From: Hemicentrotus pulcherrimus
Lineage: Eukaryota > Echinodermata > Echinoidea > Camarodonta > Strongylocentrotidae
NCBI GenBank assembly: GCA_003118195.1
Contig: BEXV01000011.1
Location: forward strand, 225,842-289,841
Length of the DNA: 64,000 nucleotides
Direction of reading: 5' to 3'
The position numbers and the translations under genes were made by a program. Each line of letters begins with the position of its first letter. The stretch's first letter is position 1. Shown here one piece after another: positions 1 to 11,500 of this stretch. Under the pieces are notes generated by a model that ran no database searches, was not told the DNA's origin, and saw only the letters and a program-made list of their open reading frames with translations.

Positions 1-2554
1 ATTGTCATATAAGTATATAGAGAGTGCAACTTCTTATCTTTAAAATAAGACCCATTTCATGAGAAATGAACAATTATAAAGGCAAAAACTGCCGATCGGG
101 AAGACCGTCTGCACTGCTCATTACGTATGCAAGACACGTAAATTCTTGCATACGTGCTGAGTAAAATAGAGGGTTTTTTTCGCACCGGCTGCGGTCTGAC
201 TGTACGTAGTACCGGTACGTGATCGACCTTGCACAAGCATTCAAATAAGCTCGAACAGCGAAGTTGGAAAGACTGTGCTGTAGTAGCTACATGTAGCTCA
301 TGTGATTTATTTTTGTTCGACTTGATTCTTATCTGTAAGTTTATGATTTCTATTTTCAATGCATTTATATTGTATACCTGTCATGCCGTCATGTACAGAT
401 AATTATTGTTTGTAAAGTAGATCTTAAAATCATGGAATTTAAGGTCTAACAAGTTGAACCATTAAGTGTAGGTTGAGCGGTTATTACACTGTACATGTAC
501 GGGAACCTTTCGGGTGTGAAGCTTGGTGCTGCCTTCTTCGAATCTACTTGTGCGGTGATGTGATGTGATTGTGATGGGAAAATAATAAACGTTACTTGAA
601 GGGGGAAACTAGAATATTGTAGTATTCTAGTTATTGTTTATTGGCTCCGTCGATTGCTATAGCAGTAGGCTGTATGATGACAATAGAAGAGAAGACCTAT
701 CAAGTTGGTGTCTGAACTCTGACTGAAGTAGTAAACATGATAAACATAGATCTAGACCTAGACCTAAATCTAATTCTACTTCAGACTGAGTTCAGTCTTG
801 TGTACAGCAAATAAAACATTACAGGTATTTTGCTCAGTTTCAAATTCAAGCAACTTCAAATGTACAATGCCAGGTGAACTTGGAAAGTGATATCAAATGT
901 GTTCAACTTTAAGTAAACAACAACAAAAATTTGATGTAAAGAATATTGAATTTGATGGTAGTTTTGGGGAAGATAAGAATATTATTGTGGACAATTCAAT
1001 GATTATTTGTGCAGTAGACTATTGCTTTGGTCCTAATCTGTAGAGGGTAGTCCATTCCTGTCAAAAATCTTTCAAGGATTTCCTGAAAGAATCTGATCTG
1101 CTTTTACCAGGGTCTCCTCATCTTTCTCTCAGTTCTTTTTTATTTAAAAAAAAATCATTGCCGCTTATGAAATGAAAATATAAAAAAATCTTTTGTTGAC
1201 AAAGTGAAATTATTTGGACATGGGCATTGCTCCAAATTTCTTTTTCTATGTACATGGACATACATGTACATGTTAATTGTGACAGAAAAGTTGTCAATGA
1301 TGCCATACATATAAAGGCTACATGTATCCATTTGTTTTGCATACACTGCATGTCATTAAATAAAGATACTGTAGTATGCACTTTAAAGCTATGTAATGTA
1401 CTACATGTACATGTAGGTGTTCTGAACGTGTTCTACTCTGTACATTGGTAGCGGTTGCCGTAATTAATTATTTTGAAAGCTCTTGGGAAGCTCATAGGGA
1501 TGTAATACATATTGCATTGAAAATACATGATGTGCGTCGTTCAAGGAGAAGAACAGTCTGTTGTGATGAAGGCCTCAGTCTGTAATGTTGTCTATTGGGA
1601 TAGTTGTATTGAATTTGAGTGAGTTGGCAGTAAAAAAATATCTAAATCCATGAAAATTCATTAAAAAATCAAGATTTTCAATGCAGTTTCATGAATTTGT
1701 ACAGGGTAAATATTAGCCTAGTAAATATATATCTTTAATATGTGCAAATACATGAACGGAAGAATGAAAAAGAGCATCCTGTACATCCTGCATTGCATTA
1801 CGGTAAACACAACATGCAACTTTGTTCAAGTCAAGTCAAGTTCTTTTATTTATTTCATTTTCATAAAAACACAGCAAATGCAAATAAACATACAAGTATA
1901 CATAAATATGAAGACATACACTTCAAATAAATAATCCTCTGCATTGACTGCAATAAAAAACATAATTTCACTATGAACACATACCGGTACTGTACTTCAA
2001 ATAAATATTCAACAGTTTGGCAATATTTCTCACTATAATATATCAGGGAAGCTTAAAACTTGCGCAAAATTCATCTTTTGCTCATTTCTTATTTGGTTTG
2101 CAGTCTGACTGGTTGTATTTTTGAATGTGTTGCCCACCTACATGTTTACAGCTGTACATTTTACAGCATATTTGTAGTTTTGTTTGACCCATCACATGAC
2201 TTACATGTCAGTTACATACATGTTAAATGTGCTGTATCTGAAAAGCTTTGCATGGGAACTTACTAAATATAAAAGTAACCAAAGCCAATGAATTATTTTT
2301 TTCCTGAAATTACTACTTGTTGTTACTAGTAATTAAACATTAAACCTTGCATGTATTTTGAACAGAGGTTTTCTAATGTACAATGTAAATAAAAATAAAT
2401 GTATGTATGTACAGTACATGTACATGTTTCTGTTATTTTTCTACGGAGGACTATTTTAGTGGGAAAACATATGAAAGATAATTATTCTGCTTCGTCATTA
2501 AATCAAATAAATCCTTGCTTTCTTGTGCAGGAAGCCATCACCACCTCCGTAACC
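1..2554. other. Upstream region and probable 5' UTR intron of the ATP7 gene
   Basis: I see no coding sequence I can support here. The open frames are short and carry no recognisable motif. An acceptor (TTGTGCAG) ends at 2530, directly before the first coding exon, so at least one 5' UTR exon must lie upstream. Its position is not clear from the sequence. The stretch 60-330 is the most GC-balanced part and could hold the promoter, which is a guess. The region contains palindromic TACATGTA runs, an imperfect inverted repeat at 712-795, and an AT-rich block at 1826-1945 that looks like a decayed retroelement tail. Confidence 0.4.
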
Positions 2555-5500
2555 ATGGCGACAGAGAGCGGGGGACATCAGCTGCAGCTCGCAATAATTG
2601 ATGTGGAAGGGATGACATGTAACTCCTGTGTGAGGAGTATAGAGGAGCGCATGGGTGATACAAAGGGAGTCTATCTTGTGAAGGTAATCTTAAATCATGT
2701 TTATTGATGAAAGAATGACAGTCTGCCTTCTACATCTCATCTTCTTACTCATAAAAAGGAGATCATCCCGTGAATATAATCATTAAAGATAAACTCCAGT
2801 TCTGGTAAAAAAAAAAGAAAATTGATTCTCACAGAATCAAACGAAACTTACACTGAATGTTCAAGATTACGAATAAATGACATATGCCAAACAATTTTGG
2901 AAGAAAATGTATACTGGCTGAATAATGAGCATAGAAAGACAAGAAAATCAAGGTAGTACCAGCCCCGACACCATGTGTGTTGTCCCATATATAGCTTTCT
3001 GTGTACAGTGCTTTTTACTTCACCAAGACTCGGACAAATTCATTATGATTTTGATGACTCCAGAACCTTGCAGTGCACACCAATACTTACATGCTACATG
3101 ATCAACTATTTCTGATCCTTTCCACACCTTTTCTTTCACAATTCAATCGCATTACCGGTACTAAAGTTTATCTTTAATGATTCATGAAAAACACTTACAT
3201 ATGATGCACCACGCGTTACCCCGGGGTACCGTTGTACCCCGGGGTACCGCGTTGTGTAGCGCCATCTCGCGTCCACTCGAGTACAATGTATGGAGTGCGT
3301 GTACATTCCGTGTACGTATGTGTACTATGGTGTGCATATCATGCATGCACTGCTCGCGCTATAGCGCTCGCTCACGATCACAATACCACTTCATAATGTG
3401 ATTTTCATTTTTATTATTCAAGTGGAAAATTTGTTTATTCACAACGCATGAGATTATCTAGACCGATTTTTTTTGTCTCTTAATTCGTTCGTTAGCCTCT
3501 TTGGGGTAGGGTCGGCTCTCGAATTTTTCCGTCTCTTTCGTTCGTTAGCCTCTTGGGGGTAGGGTCGGCTCTCTCTTTAGAGACCGAAACAGACCATACC
3601 GCGAAGTGTGCAGGTTAGGTGTGCAAATCAATACACCAAACTTGCAAAACTTATCACCGAATTACTTCTTTCACAGCATATATATCTGCTGCACTTTACA
3701 TTGTAAATTAGCTAAAGGCTTAACTTTTTCGGTTCCACTTACCAACTTGACTGAAATAATCTGTTTTATGGTCCATTTTAAGGAAATTATGGGTCAAAAT
3801 CGACATCTATGTTGAAAGTCTATTTCAACTCTCGCTGCGCTAGCGCGCGCTAGCGCAGCGATTGTTAAAATACGTTTCGCAAGACTTTCAACATGGATGT
3901 CGATTTCGACCCATAATTTCTTTAAAATGGTCCATAAAACGGAATATTTCAGTCAAGTTGGTAAGTGGAACCGAAAAAGTTAAGCCTTTAACTAATTTAC
4001 AATGTAAAGTGCAGCAGATATATATGCTGTGAAAGGAGTAATTCGGTGATAAGTTTTGCAAGTTTGGTGTACTGATTTGCACACCTAACCTGCACACTTC
4101 GCGGTATGGTCTGTTTCGGTCTCTAAAGAGAGAGCCGACCCTACCCCAATAAGAGGCTAACTAACGAAAGAGACGGAAAAATTCGGTCTAGAGATTATCA
4201 AGACTGCTGTACACAGATAGCATCATAACACAAAATAGAACTTTCATTTATAATTATTAATTTTAATTATACCACAATAATAATACAGGGTGTATCATAA
4301 CAGCATGAAATGATATCAATAATAGAATATTTACTCATAACAACAATGAATTTTAGGACTTGAAGGATTTTTTACAAGAACATTGGACACAATTGAAGGT
4401 TGAAAAAAATCACACAAAAATAATTTCCCACTTTTTGGTAACCCAGGGTACAACCTTAAAAAAAATTAAATAATTCAACAAATTGGCCAATTTTTTGTTG
4501 GTACCCCAGGGTACCATTTATGTCATCATATGTCATCTGTCTTTTAAAGGAAATACCCTTTTCTTACCCTGAAAATGGAATACATGTTGTATGAAGATAA
4601 TCTTACATGTTTATTATAAACAAAATATCAATAAAAACATGTACCGGTACATGTACATATTGATGAAAAATACAATGTCATCCACCTTTTTACAACTCTC
4701 CTTAGCTGTAAGTGAAAGTTATTATCTTGTGCAGATAATCTCATGTGGTCATGAAACACAAATATTGACATTGTAATGTCTGCCTTTTACATCTTTTCTT
4801 CATAGTCCATAGAAAGGATTTAATCTTGTGAAGGAGAATATGAAACACATAGTGATAAAAGAAAAACAATGTCATCTGTTGTATGAGTGTTTCTTTTGAT
4901 CATAAAAGACATAAAGATGAAAGAATAAGACTGTAATCTGTCTCTTACTTCTCACCCAGAAAAAGAAGTCCATCTTGCAAAGGTTGTTTTAAATGATCAT
5001 GAACGCTCTTATTTATTGATGAAATAATAGCAATGTAATCTGCCTTTCAAATCCACTGTTTAATACCCATGACAAGGAATTTCTTCTTCTTCTTCTTCTT
5101 ATGAAGCTAATCTAATATAATTATGAAATAATGAAGCACTTACATGCTGATGAAACAATGAAAATTATCAACTGCCTTTCATTGCCTCTTTTTATTCACT
5201 CTTCTATTAAACCCCATTTATATATCAGTATATATTCTATTTATTTGATTGAATATAAATTCTACATATAGTATAAACTATAAAGGGCCTATAGTATTGT
5301 TCTAAAGCACAATATGGTATTTTGATGTGAGAATTCCCATTATTGACAGCTGTTGCTTTATGGACAACATTTACAGATCAAAGGTTTTAGTACACTGTAC
5401 ATGTACATGTATGTACATCAGTACATGTATCTTATCAAATGTTGTGAATAGCCCCACTTAAGCTTATGTCAGATCAAATTATCAGAGTGAACTTCCCCCT

Positions 5501-8500
5501 TTAATCATGATAATTTACTGATCATGAAATTCATAGTCAATATCAAAGTTTAAAAATGTATCATTTACTTTTATGTATGTTTAGCAATGCAAAGACAATG
5601 AGCAGTTGTGTAGGTACATGTATTGCAGTTTAAACGTTAGCAGCGAGACGGCCTAGTATATGTAAAATTGATTCTTATTTTCTTGTCCTGATTTCCAAAA
5701 TGAGAAGGAGGAGTTTGCATTGCATAAACTGATATTTGATATTTTCTGCACATACAGTTAACTACTCAATTATTCATACACTTACCAAGTTTTGTAAATT
5801 TTTTTGAGTAAAAATTGATTTGTCTTGATTTATGATTCTTAAGAATAAGACGTATTTAAAGCTTACATTTAAAAGTAATACAAAACCCTTATTAAACCAG
5901 TCCCCCTTTCAATTTTTAGTTCCAAAAAACACCCCCAAAACATCGAATTTACAAGGAGTATAATTTATAAACAATTTAGTTGATAACTGACTTTCGTTAA
6001 TCAAGACAATCAAACTAACAAAACAATTTAACAAAACCAAAAGCAATTGAGGCCGACCAGTAAAGGAGGGAGGAGAAGACAAGAGACTAGAAATTAATTT
6101 TATGTGGCCTACCATACCGGTAATAGAATGTCTAGGAATATCTGATGATCTTGAATTCTTTGACAAATAGATGATTGTGACTGATCATGTTCAACAGAAG
6201 TACTGGTACATGTACATGTACAACCTGTACATGTACTTTCAGATAGACTTAAAAGATATCAACCACATTGTCTTTTGTATCACTGTCCTTTGTATCGTAC
6301 TTCTACAGTTTCGCATGCATTATCACCAAGCGAAGGTTAACTCTGCATACATGTTTATTTGGGCCTGCAATACGTAGAGTTGTACATGTGTGTATGCATG
6401 GAGATGCTCTGTGATGAAATTTCAGCACTGATTTATGAGTGCATGTCTATGTTTATCTTGTCCTTCTGAGCAAGATAAAGAATGTGCATGTTTTGTGGAG
6501 CTCACAGGCTATACATTTCCAATATACAGATACATGTATGCAGCCTGTAGGATTAGTGCCGGTAGTGTGCTGTATACTAGCACAGTTTTTTAAATATTAA
6601 TGAATGTCATTATCTCTCAGAGAAATATTGATTGCTAAAAAAATGACAATAAAGATTGGGTTATGTTGTTTAATGTCACAGTTTGTATATCATATTGATG
6701 GAATTTTTAGAGAAAGATCTTTAATTGATATTAAAAATCAATTGGACTTAAATTTGTTTCACCACAAGAAGGATTAAAGTCCATTCCTAATAATCCTATT
6801 TAAGATGCAAACAATCAAACAGGGATAATTATATCTTCATGGTTATGTTGTGGTGTACTTTGGACATGCTGTGGTGTAAAAATGATGTCATTATCTGTCA
6901 TAATAGATCATTAATCCAAATAAGCAAGTTGATTATAGTGGTTAAGAGGTAAGGCTAAAGAACAGTTATTAACAATTATGTCCACGTCTGAACGGATATC
7001 TCGGTTTATTTGTCTAATCTGACACTAATTTTATTATCAGTAATAGTTTGATTAAGCTCATATTTTGTTTGTTTCTGTCTTGTGTGTTTTAATACAGGTG
7101 TCACTGTCAGAGAAAAGAGCATTCGTGACCTTTGACCCAACAGACATTGACCAATCAACATTGAAGGATGTGATCTATGACATGGGCTTTGACGCTTGTT
7201 TAGGGAGCAATGCGTCTGGTGTGGAATGTGGTGTCGTATCCATAGAAGGAATGACATGTCAGTCTTGTGTGAAAAAGATTGAAGAGAAGCTATCAGGGCT
7301 AGACGGTGTGGAGAAAGTCAGAGTTCTTTTAGAGTGGAATCGTGGAGTCATCATGCTAAACAGGAATAAAATAGGCCTCCTGGATATTGTAGGGGAGGTC
7401 AGTGCTTTGGGATTTAATGCTGGCATTGCAAGTGGAATAGTTTCTCAAGACAGTGAGAAGAAGGACAAAAGAGTTGTGATTGGAATTGAAGGGATGACGT
7501 GTGGCTCGTGCGTGAAGTCCATCGAGGGTCATGTAGGTTCATTTCCTGGTGTGAGCTCAATCAATGTCTCGCTGGCCAACAAAGAAGGGATCCTCACCTA
7601 TGATGCAACCCTGACCAGTGCAGAGAAACTCAAGGAGGCCATTTATGACATGGGCTTTGATGCTACACTTCCTTGTAGCACTCCACCATCCCCAAACAAT
7701 GGGACACCTCTAGCCATGGTCATTGTAGGTATTGAAGGGATGACTTGCCAATCTTGTGTGCGGTCAATCCAGGATAGGATAGGCTCGATGCAAGGAGTCA
7801 CCAGCATTAAGGTTTCGCTGGAGGATAAGATAGCGGATGTGAAGTACATGTCATCTCAGATCAAAGCAGAGGAGATTCGCGTGGCAATATACGACATGGG
7901 TTTCGAAGCAACCCTACCAGAGAGCTTCGATGTGAGCGCCCATGACAAGAGCCAAACAGCTAAGCTACGTGTCGAAGGAATGACTTGTGGTTCCTGCGTA
8001 AAAAGTATTGAGAACACTCTGTCAGACCATCCTGGCTTGGCATCCATACAGGTATCCCTAGAGGGAAAATCAGCAACTTTGACCTTTGACCCCCAGGTCA
8101 CGACACTGATGGCTATCAGGGATGCAATTTATGACATGGGATTTGAGTGCTTCATGCCTGATCCAGACAATGAAAGAACTGAAGCGGGAGTAATGGGCAT
8201 CCAGGGGATGACTTGTAATTCTTGTGTTAAGAGCATAGAAGGAATGCTATAGGACAACCCTGCTGTAAGGTCAGCCAAGGTCAGCCTGAAAGAAGAGAAT
8301 GCAATCATGACCTTTGACCCCAACCTCATCACAATGGAGCAACTACGAGAGATTGTGTATAACATGGGCTTTGATGTCACCATAAAGGGTAATTATGACA
8401 TTAATTATTTTCATTAAAAAACATGGTCATGTAAGTTAAGCTTATGTAAGTTTTCATCAAAATTACATCTGCTCCATCCTGGATATGTTTTGCCAGAAAT

Positions 8501-11500
8501 ATATTATCAGTAAAGAAAGAATGAACTGCATATAATTTATATCAGCAGGAATAGTCGCAGTACAAAGACATGAATGCATCACTTGTAAAGTCATTTTCTC
8601 ACTGAATACTCTGCGTTAATCATTTGGCTCATTACAATGCCAGAAGAGATAATACTGTACATGTACATGTACAGTAGCTTAAATTTTATTTCAATTGGGA
8701 GATACAATATTATTTATTCATCAGTTATAAATCAGTGATACCAGGTTCCTCTGCATACAGTAACTGTACATAAGTTCCACCATTGACCATATACTTTTGA
8801 CCACAAATTAAAGGTAAAGACCAGTTATGGTCATGCGATTGCATTGTGAAAGAAACGTTGTGGAATCGATCAGAAAAGGTAGGTCATCTCGCATCTAGCA
8901 TCTGCAAGGTTCTGGAATCATCAAAATGATAAGAAATTTGGCCCATTCTTCGTAAAGTTACAAGCACTATACACAGAAAAATGTAAATGGGACTACACTA
9001 TATCTCTCACAGACCATGAGAGAAACAAATTTACCAAATATATGAATTACAGTGTAGTAGGCGGTTTCCCGGAAAATTTTTTATCATCATGTATTAGTCA
9101 AAACATATTCTTTCACATGATTGGTAATGAGAGCTTCCATTTCATTTCTTTGAAATTGGGGCGTTTCCAATACTGGTCTTTACCTTTAATGCACTTTTTC
9201 TTTTTTCTTTTGTGGAATATTCATAAACTACATAAATACAGCAATAAAGTATCTCTTTTTTCGTTTCTCTTTGCAACACATACATGTACATGTATATATA
9301 GTGTAACCTTTCTGTCATTCTACATACTTTCACTCTTGAAAAGAAAGTCAATTTTAAAAATTCAATTCACTTTCTTTTCCCTTTTTTCTATGCCAGTTCC
9401 ATGCTAAGAAATATGAATTCATTTTTTTTAAATTTCCTTTCACAATCATTCTTCATTCTATAGAATCCCCATTACTAGATATGAACTCATCAATCTCATG
9501 CACACTATCAAACTCAACAACTCTAGCGAGTGAGCCTCTATCCAAACAATCACCCATCACTCCCCATGGCGCTTTCATGCAAGAAGTATCCCAGGATTCA
9601 GCTGGACAGGAAGTGAAAGCTGACAGCAGCAAGAAGTGCTTCCTACGGGTCACTGGCATGACCTGCAGTTCCTGCGTGGCCTTGATAGAAGGCAGGATGG
9701 CAAAGCGTGAAGGTAGCACTGGTTTAAATGTTTCACAAGTAACCAACTTTTTAACAGGCATATCACCAAATAATGGCACTACTGTTGCTTTTTTTTATTT
9801 TCCCTTGCATAAGGATATTTCTATTTTCGGAGGGAGAAAAAAGATCAGTTTCAACTTCGAAACGCATTTGAGATTTTGATATTGAATTGGAATCACCCAT
9901 TTTGTTTGAAAACATACATGACTGAACTACACTGTATGTTTAATTTTAACCTCTGAAATATTATGGTAATGAAAAAGATATATTCTTGGAAATGTTGAGG
10001 CTAAAAATGGACATGTACTGTAATGCAATGCAGCTTTAGAAACATTAATTTCTCAATGCACTTAAGGGGTTTGATGTGAATGTGATTTGATTTGATGTGA
10101 ATGTACACAATGTTGTGTACCGGTAGTATTGACTGCACTGTGATGTGGAAGCAAATGTTAAAAGAGTAAAAAGTTAATTATAGTGCACTCATTTTCTATG
10201 GAATTTCACATGGACTATCAATCAATCATTCAAGTATTACATCTGGTTTTCAATTTCAGGGTTTAGTAATCTCATTGCACTTTTTTTTTAAAACATGCTG
10301 TAGTCCCCTTTGCAGTTAACTTTTGTGAAATATCCCTCTAAAAGCAATGTCCATATATTATCTAGAGACACCCTAACCACAGGTCTTTATTGTACCATTA
10401 AATTTAATCTGAAATGGATGCTGCCCAATAAAACTAAGCTATGTCTTGGCAAAAAAGATATGACAAGTGATGTGAAAGTTTGCATATCCTCACATTGTTC
10501 AGAATAGGAAGCAACCTCTCATTTATGTATTGATAATTTGGGAGGCAAAATAGCATAACAGGATTTTAGTTGAACTTTATACCTTTAGTACTTGCAGTAA
10601 CAATGGCTCTTATCCTGACTGAGGACTTACAACAACAACTTTCACTTTTAAAGTGAACAAGGTTGTTTAGTACCAACTTTCAATTATCAACAGTATATCC
10701 AAAATTTCTATGCACCATATTCTTTTCATGAAATGACTGCTGTGGCCACTCTTTCAAATTTCAATTAAAAGAATATAGATGCTCTTCAACCTGTAAAAAC
10801 TAAACTGAAATGGCAACTTGCATAGGATATCTAGAAAGTATAAAACAAAACATAATTTGGAAAGATTTGTTCTTGTTTCTATTAAGTAATCCATTGTTAG
10901 CAGTTTGTAGGTATTAGGTACAGGTTCATCTTTAGAGATTCTATATTATCAGCTAATTTTGTAGGCCTATGTAATTCCTTCTTAAAGATAAAGTTGAGTT
11001 CTGGTCATGTGATTGCATTGTGAAAGAAACGGTGTGGAATCTATCAGAAAAGGTTGATCATCTAGTGTATTCGTGTGTATTGCAAGGAATCATCAAAATG
11101 ATAAGAAATTTGGCCAACTCTTGGCAAAGTTACAAGCACTGTACACAGAATGATGTACATTGTACATGGGACTACACAAGCACGTGGCGAAAAAAACCTT
11201 CCCCGGATCTTTACGATGTCATATTTAGAATATGAAGGCGTTTGAAGAGCCATGCTTTTCAGGGAACATGTTTAATCTGATGTTCTTCCACCCTGGCATA
11301 ATAACAATGATAACGCTCACAAATTATTTTTAACCTCTTCCCAGAACTCAACCTTCTCTTCAAACCCGTTTATATATTTTTCAAGTCTGCTCTTTAGAAC
11401 GTGGAAACAAAAATGATTTTTGTGGATTATACAAAGTAGATATTGCAGGTTTTGATGTTTTATCAGATGTGGGGCACTCTGGAACATTCATGTTTATATA

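Noticed and set aside
57..359. 100-residue minus-strand open frame at the window start
   Set aside because: No domain, no splice context and no similarity I recognise; length is within chance for this GC content.
3606..4097. A pair of near-identical roughly 69-residue proteins on opposite strands
   Set aside because: Both lie in the arms of the foldback element; the identity comes from the inverted repeat and there is no known domain.
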